Below the pieces are notes generated by a model. It saw only the letters and a program-made list of their open reading frames with translations, did no database searches and was not told the DNA's origin. DNA of 64,000 bases. Origin: Terriglobia bacterium (GTDB taxonomy: Bacteria; Acidobacteriota; UBA6911). The stretch spans positions 1-64,000 of the forward strand of contig JAIQGI010000037.1 in NCBI GenBank assembly GCA_020072565.1. The letters are read 5' to 3'. Below, piece by piece: positions 26,878-36,025 of the stretch (position 1 is the stretch's first letter; each line of letters opens with the position of its first letter). The position numbers were made by a program, and so were the translations under genes.

Positions 26878-27849
26878 ATGAGAAATCATTTGCCAGGCGG
26901 AAAGGACTCTTGCGTTCACGCTCCGTTTTGTGTCGATGACCCACTCTCGTGCCCAAAATTTGCCTGTCCATTACACATCTTCATCGAAAACCCCTCAGTG
27001 ATCGAAAAAATCCTGCAGGTCTTCGAGCGCTATAAAAAGAAAGCCGACGAAATCGAAGCTCATCTGGAACTCTATGGTACCCTTCTGCAGAGGTTCGCCA
27101 AATGGTACCAGCCTAGAATCGACTACATCCTCCACGGAGATGCAGAACTGACGTCCAGGCTACCTCCACCCGCAGAGCTGAAAGAGGACAGTGCGGCCGC
27201 CCGGAGCGTGGACCGTGCCCAGGAGATTCTCCTGCGCGGCGACACCAATGAGTGGAAGAATGCCACCGCCGACGGAATGATCGATCCGACAACCGCGGCG
27301 ATGAAGCAATTCGACGTGCTGCAAGCCGATGCACTCACTCTGTCGCTGCCCTTCGGTAAATTTGTCCTGAGAACGAAGAGCGCCGCAATGGATATGAGCA
27401 ACATATTCACTTGCATCCAGTACCTGCGCTATATGGAGGAGTTTGTTGCCTACAGCCGAATTACGGCTGCCGGGGCGAGTTATAGAGATTTGGCAGGCAT
27501 TGCCTTCACGGTCAACGGGTCAAAGATGACCGGCGCCGACGGCCTGACCCGACTAAAGGTCGACCTGCTGATTGACCCTGCGCCCGTTGAATTCAAGACC
27601 GTCAACGGCCTGCACGCGGCCAGGCTGCGCATCACCGTTTTCTACGCGGATGCGAAGGCAAGCTACCTCGGGCAGGACTGGAAGACGCTGGACCTGCAAC
27701 TGCAGGAGGATAGCTATCAGCGGTTTCTGCAATCAGGGATCCCGTTTTCCACCGTCATTCCACTCAAAGCGGCGGGTCAGATTCTCAAAGTGGTGGTCTA
27801 CGACACGGGGAGTGACCGCGTGGGCAGTAAGCTGGTCAAGATGCAATAG
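26878..27849 (+). CDS. Unknown protein with a tail like acidobacterial VWFA-related proteins
   Basis: About 324 residues from the ATG at 26878; a GTG at 26998 (VIEKILQVFERYKKKADEIE) is the next option and may be better, since recognisable order starts there. No signal peptide is evident from either start. The first recognisable segment is an amphipathic Lys/Glu-rich helix (about 40-75 from 26878). The last roughly 120 residues (SYQRFLQSGIPFSTVIPL then LKVVVYDTGSDRVGSKLV) look like the beta domain that closes the acidobacterial VWFA-related proteins, yet no von Willebrand A domain with a MIDAS motif is present. The frame is open back to 26740, but that part is taken up by the palindrome and is probably not translated. 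Function unknown. Confidence 0.55.
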   Translation: MRNHLPGGKDSCVHAPFCVDDPLSCPKFACPLHIFIENPSVIEKILQVFERYKKKADEIEAHLELYGTLLQRFAKWYQPRIDYILHGDAELTSRLPPPAELKEDSAAARSVDRAQEILLRGDTNEWKNATADGMIDPTTAAMKQFDVLQADALTLSLPFGKFVLRTKSAAMDMSNIFTCIQYLRYMEEFVAYSRITAAGASYRDLAGIAFTVNGSKMTGADGLTRLKVDLLIDPAPVEFKTVNGLHAARLRITVFYADAKASYLGQDWKTLDLQLQEDSYQRFLQSGIPFSTVIPLKAAGQILKVVVYDTGSDRVGSKLVKMQ

Positions 27850-27888
27850 CCAGATCGTGCATAAACATCCTCCCGCGGACTTGGAATT

Positions 27889-28686
27889 TCATGCGACGGG
27901 CCGATCAAACCACTCAAGGGCTTGATAACGAAGAAAGCAGCCAATGCCCCCGATTGCCTCCATGCCGGCGCTGTGTTCCACGATTTCGATCGGGCGGCCG
28001 TTCCTCTCCGTCAGGCGAACGATCTCTTCTCTCGTATCGAGCGCTTGGAAGGTCTGATTTTTGCATGCGTCACATTCACGAGGCATTCCTGGTGCGATCA
28101 CCATTTCCTTGCAGGATGAACACAACCACGCCGGATCGGGAGCATATGTATTCGACAGCACCAGCATGCTGGCCCGATCTTCCATCAGGGCCTTTAGACA
28201 GCTGCTCGTTCCCACTGCCACAAGACCACAGCCGTTCGTCTCCGCATGAAGCCGATCCGCCACCGCCAGGCATTCGCGATTTTCAAACTCGAGAAAAGGC
28301 GGAAGTGTCGCCGCTACATAGTAGTTATCCTTCAATGCCACCAGATGGTAAATGTGCGGCATGGAGCTCACCGTCAGGGAATTCGGCAGAGGCGCTCCAA
28401 ATTGCAGCGCCAGGAAGAATGGCCGATTTCCGCAGCGGCAGAAGACGGCCGCTCCCTTGGACTCGGGACGGATCCCAGTGCCGAGAAACACCTCAATGAG
28501 GCCAATGGCCTCCCAAAATGCCGGCCGCCTCGGCCGTTCGATCCCGCCCTTCAACGAGCGAATTCGCTCGTTGAATTGCTCGCGATATCTTGTCTCGAGA
28601 TTGAGATAACAATTCACTATGGATTCGTCTGCTTCCTCGAGGTTCGCGAGCGTATGGATGTGGTGCTGCAGGTTCTTGAATTCCAA
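27889..28686 (-). CDS. Bacterial eRF1-like (baeRF-type) protein with zinc ribbon
   Basis: About 265 residues. The C-terminal half carries the signature of eRF1/Pelota domain 3: HAETNGCGLVAVGTSSCLKALMEDRASMLVLS matches the helix-turn that normally reads YGxxEVxxALexGAVexLLxS, and EIVEHSAGMEAIGGIGCFLRY matches its closing strand. Between them lies a zinc ribbon (CSSC and CDAC). The N-terminal half resembles the baeRF-type domains; no GGQ peptide-release motif is present. Such proteins are thought to act on ribosomes, perhaps in rescue or hibernation. The start is decided by a strong GGGGAGGA site (complement of 28692-28699) that sits five bases before TTG at 28686, so a TTG start is preferred. 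It is divergent from the NhaR-type gene. Confidence 0.65.
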   Translation of the reverse strand: MEFKNLQHHIHTLANLEEADESIVNCYLNLETRYREQFNERIRSLKGGIERPRRPAFWEAIGLIEVFLGTGIRPESKGAAVFCRCGNRPFFLALQFGAPLPNSLTVSSMPHIYHLVALKDNYYVAATLPPFLEFENRECLAVADRLHAETNGCGLVAVGTSSCLKALMEDRASMLVLSNTYAPDPAWLCSSCKEMVIAPGMPRECDACKNQTFQALDTREEIVRLTERNGRPIEIVEHSAGMEAIGGIGCFLRYQALEWFDRPVA

Positions 28687-28802
28687 GTTTTCCTCCCCGA
28701 TCAAGACGGCGGCGCGGTCTTTCCATTCCTCAAGGCCACCCGCCGCCTTCTTCCTTAAAAGATACCAGGTCAGCGCTTATGAGAAAATTAGAAAGTTTGT
28801 AG

Positions 28803-28831
28803 TTGACAGTTAGATTTATTCAAACTATGGT
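28803..28831 (+). promoter_or_regulatory. Sigma-70-type promoter of the NhaR-like gene
   Basis: A perfect -35 box (TTGACA, 28803-28808) and a -10 box TATGGT (28826-28831) are separated by exactly 17 bases. The expected start of transcription, about seven bases after the -10 box, falls on or next to the ATG at 28838, and no ribosome site is visible in between, so the transcript may be leaderless. Confidence 0.55.
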
Positions 28832-28837
28832 GAAATC

Positions 28838-29755
28838 ATGGAATGGCTGAACTACCACCATCTGCAGTATTTCTGGGTTACGGCGCGTACCGGCAGCATC
28901 GCCAAGGCGTCCAGGGAATTGCTCTTGTCTCCGCCCACGATCAGCACCCAGATCAGCAGCCTCGAAAGCAACATGGGGGAAAAGTTGTTTGAGCGTTCCG
29001 GGCGCAGGTTGGTTCTCACGGATATGGGCAAATTGGTGTTTCGCTATGCCGATGAGATTTTTTCGTTGGGCCGGGAACTCACAGATACCCTCAAAGGACG
29101 ACCCACGGGACACCCTCTCAAGTTAGTGGTCGGTCTGGCCGATGTGTTGCCTAAAGGTGTCGCTTACAAGCTGATCGAACCAGCCATGCGCCTTGGGCGC
29201 CCCGTTCGTATCATATGCCGTGAAGATCCGCCCGACCGCCTGCTGGCCCTGCTTGCTCTCCAGGAACTGGACCTGGTTTTGACGGACGCTCCCATCGCCC
29301 TGGGCATCAGGGTCAAGGCTTATAGTCATCTGCTCTGTGAGTCCGGCCTGACCTTTTTGGCCTCCCGCAAACTAGCCCGGGCCTATGGCCGTGATTTTCC
29401 GCGTTCGCTGGACGGGGCGCCCTTCCTCCTTCCCACCGACAATACGGCCATCCGGCAGGAGCTGAATCGCTGGTTTGAAGCCCACGGGGTACATCCGCAA
29501 ATCATCGGGGAATTTGAAGACGATGCCCTGCTAGCCGAATTTGGCAGAGCAGGACTGGGCATTGTCCCGTCGCTCTCCATTCTCGACCAGTTCAAGCGCC
29601 CGCTGGGTCTGCACCGGATCGGCAGCACGGATGAGGCGCTCGGCCGAATTTACGCCATTTCGATCGAAAGGAAACTTAAACATCCCGCCGTGGTGGCAAT
29701 CTGCGAGAAAGCGCGCGACACTTCGCACGGCCCGCGGCTGAACAACCCGCTATGA
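28838..29755 (+). CDS. nhaR: NhaR-type LysR-family transcriptional regulator
   Basis: A 305-residue protein. The N-terminal winged helix-turn-helix (about 1-65) opens with [21 protein letters not shown], which is characteristic of the NhaR branch of LysR regulators (E. coli NhaR starts similarly with NYNHLYYFW). Residues 90-300 form the usual two-lobed effector domain. NhaR activates Na+/H+ antiporter genes in response to Na+ and pH. The downstream neighbour on the opposite strand is a KefB-type antiporter whose stop overlaps this stop by a few bases (29750-29755), which fits a regulator paired with a cation antiporter, although the two genes converge rather than share a promoter. Confidence 0.85.
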   Translation: MEWLNYHHLQYFWVTARTGSIAKASRELLLSPPTISTQISSLESNMGEKLFERSGRRLVLTDMGKLVFRYADEIFSLGRELTDTLKGRPTGHPLKLVVGLADVLPKGVAYKLIEPAMRLGRPVRIICREDPPDRLLALLALQELDLVLTDAPIALGIRVKAYSHLLCESGLTFLASRKLARAYGRDFPRSLDGAPFLLPTDNTAIRQELNRWFEAHGVHPQIIGEFEDDALLAEFGRAGLGIVPSLSILDQFKRPLGLHRIGSTDEALGRIYAISIERKLKHPAVVAICEKARDTSHGPRLNNPL

Positions 29756-31732
29756 ACCGGTTGCCTCCGCATCCGGAGCGTTTATTAGTTTCCGGAATCT
29801 CGCTCGCTGTTCCGCGGACCCAAGGACCGCCAGGATGTCGCCCTGCTGGAAAATTCTGCCGGGATCAGGATTTGGGAACGTTTCTTCACCATGAAGCACG
29901 GTCACGATCGATGCGCCCGTTTGCCTGCGGATTTCGGCCTGAGTGGCGCTTTTCCCAATCAGGGGGCAGTCTCCGGCAAGAGGAATCCACTCGATCTCCA
30001 TGGATTGGGTGGCGCGCTGGAGACGCCGCAGGAGGGATGCGTCGGTTTGCGGCTTGTAGAGCGGCTCATAAAGTTCCTTGCGCACGCCGTCGGTAAAGCG
30101 TTGGATTTCGAGAGCCGGCATGTCCAGATGCAACAACGCCTGGCGCACGATTTCCAAACCCGCCTCGGATTCAGGTTGGACCAGATCCTGAACCCCCAGG
30201 GCACGCAGCTGCTCCAATTGACTCACCTGGGCGGAGCGAGCGACGATCGGCAGGCGCGGATTGAGTTGACGGGCTCTCTTGACTATCAGTTCCGCGTCAA
30301 AAACGGCAGGAACGGTCACCAACAGCAGGCGCGCCCGCGATGCGCCGGCGGCCTCCAGCACAACGGGGCTCCCCCCGTCCCCGTAAATCACTGGCAGACC
30401 GGCGGAGCGAGCCTTCCATACGGCGTTCTGATCGATTTCGATGACAACGAATGGAAAGCCGAGCCGCGAAAGCACTCCCGCCGTGAAACTCCCGACACGA
30501 CCATACCCACAGATGATGATGTGCTCCCCCAGCCCCTGCTCCGGCATGTTGGACACATCGGGCTGCTGAATCCGGCGCCAACGCTGATACCATCCCATCA
30601 TCAAAGGGACAAGACGCAGAAAAAATGGCGTCAGCATCATCGTGATTACAGCCGTCGCCAGAACAAGGGAAAAGGTCCCGGGCCGGATGGCCTGAGTGCG
30701 CAGGCCCACACTGCCCAGAAGAAATGCGAATTCTCCGATTTGAAAGGTCCCGAATCCGACGTACAGGGCTGTGGCGAACGGATATCGGAAAAGACGTGCC
30801 AATCCCGCAAAAATGAGGGCCTTCCCCACTATTACAGGCCCCAGCATGATCAGTACGGTGGATGCGTTTCGGTATAGAAATGGAAGATCCAGCAGCATGC
30901 CGACAGAAACGAAGAAGAGCATGCCGAACACATCCCGAAGCGGAATGATGTCGCTCAGCGCCTGATGACTGTATTCCGATTCGCTCAGCACCATGCCGGC
31001 AACGAAGGCGCCAAAAGCGAACGAGAGTCCGACGAGGTAGGAAGCATAACCAATTCCCAATCCGAGCGCCATGATCGACATGATGAACAGCTCGCGGGAA
31101 TTCCAGGCGGCGATGCGTTTCAGGAGCGCAGGAATAATGCGCGTGCCTCCGAAAATCATCGCGATGAGAAATAGTGTGGCTCGGACGACGGCCAATGATA
31201 ATACGCTGATCCCTCGGTCGAGTTGCTGCAGCTCCGGCAGGATGATGATCATAGGCACGATGGCCAGATCTTGAATGATCAGCATGCCGATCATGATGCG
31301 GCCTGACAGTCCGTCAAGCGCTCCCTGGGCTCCGAGCGTTTTCAGGACCACAACCGTACTCGAAACGGAAATGAGAGCGCCCAACCATAGCGATTCGTAG
31401 GGCGCCCAACCAAGCCAGCGGCCAATGCCATAACCCAGTGCTATGGACAGCAGGAGTTGAATCGGCGTTCCCAGGAGGGCGATTCTTCGAACCGGCTGGA
31501 GCTTTTTCAGAGAAAACTCAATGCCGAGCGCAAAAAGCAGGAGAGCCACGCCGATTTCTGCCAGCAGCTCGATATTGTGGATCTCTGTGACGGTATAGCC
31601 GCCCGTGTATGGGCCGACGGCTATTCCGGCAACGATATACCCGAGGATCAGCGGCAGGCGGAGGCGCTGGGCAATGAACCCGCCCAAAAGTGCGGCAACG
31701 ACGATGATCGCGATATCAGCGGCAATTCCCAT
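29750..31732 (-). CDS. KefB-type monovalent cation:proton antiporter (CPA2) with RCK domains
   Basis: A 660-residue membrane protein. Residues about 1-385 hold around twelve membrane helices of the CPA2 family, including the [13 protein letters not shown] segment and the [15 protein letters not shown] segment. It is followed by a TrkA-N/RCK_N domain (about 400-525) with a canonical nucleotide loop GYGRVG and the acidic residue ending strand 2 (VIEID), and then a TrkA-C domain (about 570-650). This layout is that of KefB/KefC and YbaL-type proteins, which exchange K+ (or Na+) for H+ across the inner membrane under nucleotide or glutathione control. The NhaR-type gene next to it suggests pH or sodium homeostasis. 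Confidence 0.9.
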   Translation of the reverse strand: MGIAADIAIIVVAALLGGFIAQRLRLPLILGYIVAGIAVGPYTGGYTVTEIHNIELLAEIGVALLLFALGIEFSLKKLQPVRRIALLGTPIQLLLSIALGYGIGRWLGWAPYESLWLGALISVSSTVVVLKTLGAQGALDGLSGRIMIGMLIIQDLAIVPMIIILPELQQLDRGISVLSLAVVRATLFLIAMIFGGTRIIPALLKRIAAWNSRELFIMSIMALGLGIGYASYLVGLSFAFGAFVAGMVLSESEYSHQALSDIIPLRDVFGMLFFVSVGMLLDLPFLYRNASTVLIMLGPVIVGKALIFAGLARLFRYPFATALYVGFGTFQIGEFAFLLGSVGLRTQAIRPGTFSLVLATAVITMMLTPFFLRLVPLMMGWYQRWRRIQQPDVSNMPEQGLGEHIIICGYGRVGSFTAGVLSRLGFPFVVIEIDQNAVWKARSAGLPVIYGDGGSPVVLEAAGASRARLLLVTVPAVFDAELIVKRARQLNPRLPIVARSAQVSQLEQLRALGVQDLVQPESEAGLEIVRQALLHLDMPALEIQRFTDGVRKELYEPLYKPQTDASLLRRLQRATQSMEIEWIPLAGDCPLIGKSATQAEIRRQTGASIVTVLHGEETFPNPDPGRIFQQGDILAVLGSAEQRARFRKLINAPDAEATGS

Positions 31733-32098
31733 TTTGTTGCCTGCCGTGCGGATCGGTTATGAAATCTCGAAAATCCGGCCACTCCCGGCAACTGCATGCA
31801 TCCCCACGCCGCTAATTTTGCTTCAATTCTAGCGGCAAACTCAATAACAGGCACCCGGAAATGGATGACGGAGCATCCAAATCCTCCCGGCGCATATATT
31901 CGGAACATCTTAGCCGATTCACCCGTAGTACCGTCGAACCGGAGGCATCAACTTTCCTCGCGCCGTTGAGAATCTACTGGGTCGAAGGTTCAAAGATCGC
32001 CATAGCAGTCAGCATTCCGGCTGAATTCGTGCCCAATCGGCAGCATCCTGGACCCACCGGGAATGGCGAATTATTGGCTGATTATAAGGGAGGGAGAG
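31733..32098. other. Divergent intergenic region
   Basis: About 366 bases between the starts of the antiporter gene and the next gene. It holds no recognisable gene. Only the GGGAGGGAGAG ribosome site at its right end is clear. Promoters for both flanking genes presumably lie here, but none can be picked with confidence. Confidence 0.4.
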
Positions 32099-33046
32099 AT
32101 GAACAGGCATCCTTCAGCGAAAATGCTGGTGAGCTTTCTTCTCGTGGGAATCATAGGCCAGGCCCTCGGAGCCGGGACCATGGGCCGGCAGCCGGCGCCC
32201 GGGATAAAGATCTGGCGGGAATTCGTATCGCTCCTGAAGAGCGGGAAATTCACGCCCGATCGGATCAGGCCCATGCCGGAAATGGCCGGCAAGGCCGATG
32301 TCCTGATGGGCTTTCTTGATCAGATGAAGCAGCAGGCGCATTGGCAAGAATGGGACAGGAAGCCGGAGATCCTGAAGAACGGGGCACTGACCAATTTCAT
32401 CGTTCCCTTGACGTTCGGCAAAAGCGAGCGGACCTCCTACTGCTTCATGTTCGTTGAGGAGGGTGGGCAATGGTACTTCCAACATCTGGAGGCGATCTTC
32501 ATCCGCCTGGATAAAACGCCCCCACCCCCGACCTCCAAGTTTCCGGACACGAACGAGGCCCAGAAGGCTTGGGACCGTGAGGAAGACTATTGGTCAAAAA
32601 TCATTCAGTGGCGGGGCATCCTGGCCAAGGAGAAGGGAAAAGACTTCTTCCTCGGACTGCTCAAGGACGGCGGCGGGTACTTCGTCTGGGCCAAGAGCCG
32701 GGTGCCGTTCGTACCGACGCATAAGGCCTTCATTCTCTTTCTGTGCTGGGAGCAGGCCAATTTGCGCGGCCCCAACCTGTACGGAGAGGGAGTCCGGCTG
32801 GAAAAGCTGACCGACGAGGAGGCCGTGGTCCGGCTTTCGCCCACCTATTTCATACTGTACCAGAGTGCGGCTCACCTCAAGGGGCAGATCTCCTTTGAAG
32901 ACTACAAAGAAATCTTCGAGACGATCTGGCAGGACCGCGCTCTGGCGGCCGGATGGAACCTCAAAATCGATTATCAGGACACCAAGGGATATACGGAGTG
33001 CGTCTTCCGCTTCAGCCGGAAGCCGGACAAGATGGGATCAGACTGA
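32099..33046 (+). CDS. Exported protein of unknown function
   Basis: About 315 residues. The start at 32099 is supported by a strong purine-rich ribosome site, and the frame before it (from 32063) is probably untranslated. The N-terminus (MNRHPSAKMLVSFLLVGIIG, then QALGAG) looks like a Sec signal peptide. The mature part is rich in aromatic and charged residues, with a Pro run (TPPPPTS) near residue 145. I recognise no domain; the central FIVPLTF...FMFVEEGGQWYFQHLEAIFI block has the feel of an NTF2-like or nuclear-transport-fold strand pattern, but this is a guess. It converges on the DUF5695-type gene with about 40 bases between stops. Confidence 0.6.
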   Translation: MNRHPSAKMLVSFLLVGIIGQALGAGTMGRQPAPGIKIWREFVSLLKSGKFTPDRIRPMPEMAGKADVLMGFLDQMKQQAHWQEWDRKPEILKNGALTNFIVPLTFGKSERTSYCFMFVEEGGQWYFQHLEAIFIRLDKTPPPPTSKFPDTNEAQKAWDREEDYWSKIIQWRGILAKEKGKDFFLGLLKDGGGYFVWAKSRVPFVPTHKAFILFLCWEQANLRGPNLYGEGVRLEKLTDEEAVVRLSPTYFILYQSAAHLKGQISFEDYKEIFETIWQDRALAAGWNLKIDYQDTKGYTECVFRFSRKPDKMGSD

Positions 33047-33088
33047 CAAAACCAGCGGGGACCAAAATCACAGCTATGTCTGCTCCGG

Positions 33089-35881
33089 CTATCTCTTGCC
33101 AATCAACTCGATCCAGGTGATGCCGGTCTTGAGCGGTACGACATAGGCATCGCGCTCGGATTTGAACGCAGTGGCCGGACGATAAGTTCCGACACCGTTC
33201 ACCTTGGCAGGCTGCTCCACGCGCAGGCGCGCCGCGGGTGTGAAGGTCGTGGCGGGGACAAAACCCACGCGCACGACACCTGTTTTGGGATTCACTTCCA
33301 GGCTCGCGAACTTGCCGGCATCGAGCGTCAGCCATAAGCCAACCGGAGCCACGTAAACGCGCATCCTGAAAGAATCGAGCGGTGTGACCTTGACGGTACC
33401 GCCTTCCACTTTGACATTGCCGCCGAACGCCTGCCACCCGAAGTCCGGATCGTTGACGATGTAGGTGGCGGTGTTGAACGCGTAGCCGAAAAAGTTCGGG
33501 CCGTAGTCGCCCGAATACGGATCAAACTTGAGGGTGTCGGGGAAGGAGTGGAACGCGGCCGATGCGAAACCTTCCTGGTCGATGTTTGTAGTCGCACCCA
33601 TCGTGCCGCCGTAACCGACGCGCAGGAGGTAGAGGTCGTCGGGATGGGCGCGATACTCGCTCAGCACCGGGATCGCGTTGATGCCCGAACCGTAGTGGTG
33701 CAGCTGGCGCTCGATCCTGCTGATCTTGCCGCCGTACAGAAAATCCCAGTAGCGGCGGGCACAGCCGTTATAGCCCCAGTGCGGCAGCGTCGGCATGTAT
33801 CCGAGGATGGCGTTGAGCGTCACTTCAGACCTGGCGGTGTCACCGAAGTATCTCGTCCAGGCGTAGACCTCCTCCTGTCCGGTGGAGTCCCATGCCATCT
33901 CGCTGCCGAATGGATACGCCTGGCTCCGCCAACGATCGGCGCGGCTTTTCATCCTGGCCTCGAGGGCTGCGGCCTGCTCGGCCATGCCTTCGCGCTTGAG
34001 GTCGAGCAGAATCTGAACGAAGATGTCCCCTTCCATCTGGCCGAACCGGGTGTAGTAAGCGGCATAGTTCATCATCGCCACCGCCGTCTGATAGGCATTA
34101 TTCAGATACCATTGCCAGGGATGGTTGGTGACCAGACCTTCATGGTTGCGTGCGAGGCGGTACATCACCCAGTGCAGAGCGGCGACGTGGGGATAATTGA
34201 AGGAACGATCGACCTTCTCGGCATCCACCTTTTTCCAGCTCGTCCAACTGCCCCAGTTGAGCTCGCTCCTGTAATAATCGGGCGGCATCTCATCGGGCTG
34301 ATAATAGAAGAGGCTCTTGCGCACGCCGAATTGCCGCGGCCCATCCTTATACTGCAGGCCGCCCCAGAGGACGTTGTCGATGAATTGCTGATATTTGTCG
34401 ATTTCCTCCTTGTCGGGCTGGCCGAACTCCTTCATCACGGCGGTCAGCCACGATCCCGAACCACCCTCGTCGCCCAATCCGGCGATCCAGACGCGGCTAT
34501 CCTGCAGGACAATCTTGTCCTCCTGGCGGTCATAGCTCATGACGGAAGGGCTGCGTTTGAAGGGATCCTTGGGGTCGACGTACCACTGCCTGGTGGTCAG
34601 GAATCGGCCCAGGTCGCTGACGGCGTCGGCCTGCGGCTTGGTCACGAAGCAGTGGATCGCCTGCACGAGGCCATCGTCATAGGTGACGACCACGCGGGCG
34701 CGGCCCCAGGTCTTGCCTTGCAAGGCGTAGGACTTCCAACCACCGGTCGTGGACTTGGCGGTGGCGATCGTTACCGCCCCCTTGGGTTCGACTTCCATGG
34801 ATTTGACACCCTTGGGGTATTTGAGGAAGAGCTGTCCGCTTGCATTCATCGGCAGGACATAGCCCGGGATGCCGACCGCGACAGGACGTCCCTCGGCGGC
34901 GAGCGTTTTCTCGATGTTCCGGATCTCGTCGGATACAAGGAATTTGACGCCGTAATTCTTCACCGCGCCGGGAGCCAGCGTCAGCGAACTGGGAGGATTC
35001 CAGGGCTGGGCTTGCTTCCACTCGTTTTCAGCGTAGGCCCGGCTGTGAACCATCCAGTCAAAGAAGCCTTCAAAAGTCTGGCCGCGGGGCGTGGGATCGC
35101 TGAAGATCGGCCCGGAGCCGCCAGACCCGCGCCGGTTCAGGATCGGGTTATACGCCTCGAAGGGGGTTTTGCCCTCGGGCACCACGATGAGCGCCGGCCC
35201 ATGGCCGCTGAGGCGCGTCACCTGCAGGTAGCCGGCGTCCTCGCCGATGTAGGGGTCGGAGAACGAGCAGATGGTGTGAGCCTCGTCGAGCGAGCGGTTG
35301 GTGATCACATTGTTGAAAATCATCGGGATGCCGAACGCGCCGACCTGAACGGGCTCCGCTGCCTTGTTCTTCAACTCGAAGCGCAAGGCAAGCCTGGCTT
35401 CATCCAGCACCCAGGTGCGCGTAATCTGCAGCGGGCAATCGGAGGGGAGCGTCGGCGTGAGATCGGCGGCCGCCAGGATCTGCCCCGACTCAGGCAGCGC
35501 GGTGACCGGTTTGCGGGCGATGGCCGTCGAATAGTTCTTCCACTCTCCCGTATTTCCCGTGCGCACGCGCAAGTTGAGATCGCCCAGGTGATAGTAGCCG
35601 TTCTGCGAGCGCTCGACGAGCAGGTCGGCCGGCGTGAAATCGAATCCGTCGCCGCCTTTGGGCTTGAGACCGGCCATCGTCTGCGACGACCGCACCAGGC
35701 TCAGGCTGAAATCGGGAGTGTTGAGCTCGATCAGACCCTGTTCCAGCATAGGCCCTGGAGTTGCCTGAGCCGCGCCCTTCTTTGCCTGAGCCGCCGCCTC
35801 ATTCCTCCGCCCCGGCATGGCGCAGAGCAAGAGCAAAAAGGCGAGCACTGTGATTGCTGATCGATATGCGCCGTTTCTCAT
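33089..35881 (-). CDS. Secreted DUF5695-type glycoside-hydrolase-like protein
   Basis: About 930 residues with a signal peptide (MRNGAYRSAITVLAFLLLLC). Roughly residues 45-360 form a beta-sandwich region, 370-450 another beta domain, and about 470-800 an all-helical region with conserved Trp, Tyr and acidic residues that looks like an (alpha/alpha)6 toroid. I assign it to the DUF5695 family with moderate confidence from the overall pattern (for example RRGSGGSGPIFSDPTPRG and ALHWVMYRLARNHEGLV). It probably acts on polysaccharide in the periplasm, given its position next to GH51, but the substrate and catalytic residues are unassigned. Start set at 35881, with GGAG eight bases upstream; the frame is open to 35911. 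Confidence 0.65.
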   Translation of the reverse strand: MRNGAYRSAITVLAFLLLLCAMPGRRNEAAAQAKKGAAQATPGPMLEQGLIELNTPDFSLSLVRSSQTMAGLKPKGGDGFDFTPADLLVERSQNGYYHLGDLNLRVRTGNTGEWKNYSTAIARKPVTALPESGQILAAADLTPTLPSDCPLQITRTWVLDEARLALRFELKNKAAEPVQVGAFGIPMIFNNVITNRSLDEAHTICSFSDPYIGEDAGYLQVTRLSGHGPALIVVPEGKTPFEAYNPILNRRGSGGSGPIFSDPTPRGQTFEGFFDWMVHSRAYAENEWKQAQPWNPPSSLTLAPGAVKNYGVKFLVSDEIRNIEKTLAAEGRPVAVGIPGYVLPMNASGQLFLKYPKGVKSMEVEPKGAVTIATAKSTTGGWKSYALQGKTWGRARVVVTYDDGLVQAIHCFVTKPQADAVSDLGRFLTTRQWYVDPKDPFKRSPSVMSYDRQEDKIVLQDSRVWIAGLGDEGGSGSWLTAVMKEFGQPDKEEIDKYQQFIDNVLWGGLQYKDGPRQFGVRKSLFYYQPDEMPPDYYRSELNWGSWTSWKKVDAEKVDRSFNYPHVAALHWVMYRLARNHEGLVTNHPWQWYLNNAYQTAVAMMNYAAYYTRFGQMEGDIFVQILLDLKREGMAEQAAALEARMKSRADRWRSQAYPFGSEMAWDSTGQEEVYAWTRYFGDTARSEVTLNAILGYMPTLPHWGYNGCARRYWDFLYGGKISRIERQLHHYGSGINAIPVLSEYRAHPDDLYLLRVGYGGTMGATTNIDQEGFASAAFHSFPDTLKFDPYSGDYGPNFFGYAFNTATYIVNDPDFGWQAFGGNVKVEGGTVKVTPLDSFRMRVYVAPVGLWLTLDAGKFASLEVNPKTGVVRVGFVPATTFTPAARLRVEQPAKVNGVGTYRPATAFKSERDAYVVPLKTGITWIELIGKR

Positions 35882-35923
35882 ACTTGCGCTCCATTTTCTA
35901 CTGTTGGCCAAGCATCGACAAAA

Positions 35924-36020
35924 GCAAAAGCTTAACGCGGAGGACGGAGAGCCGCGGAGAGCACAGAGAGTTCAGGATCGAGGCTATCAATGCTCTGCGT
36001 CCTCTGCGTTGGGCTTTTGC
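35924..36020. repeat. GCGGAGGACGGAGAG-type palindromic repeat
   Basis: The 29-base arms at 35924-35952 and 35992-36020 are reverse complements at 25 of 29 positions (GCAAAAGC, then AACGC, GAGGACG, AGAGC in common), with a loop of 39 bases that itself is purine rich and repeats CGCGGAGAGC. The type, alternating GCGGAGGACGC motifs on one arm and GCGTCCTCTGCG on the other, is a common intergenic repeat in many bacterial genomes in my recollection. It fills the gap between the GH51 stop and the DUF5695-type start, so it would lie on any shared transcript. Confidence 0.8.
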
Positions 36021-36025
36021 GTTTC

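Noticed and set aside
33548-35860. A 770-codon open frame on the plus strand opposite the DUF5695-type gene
   Set aside because: It is the mirror of a GC-rich gene; translation has no recognisable domain, while the minus strand gives a signal peptide and consistent folds.
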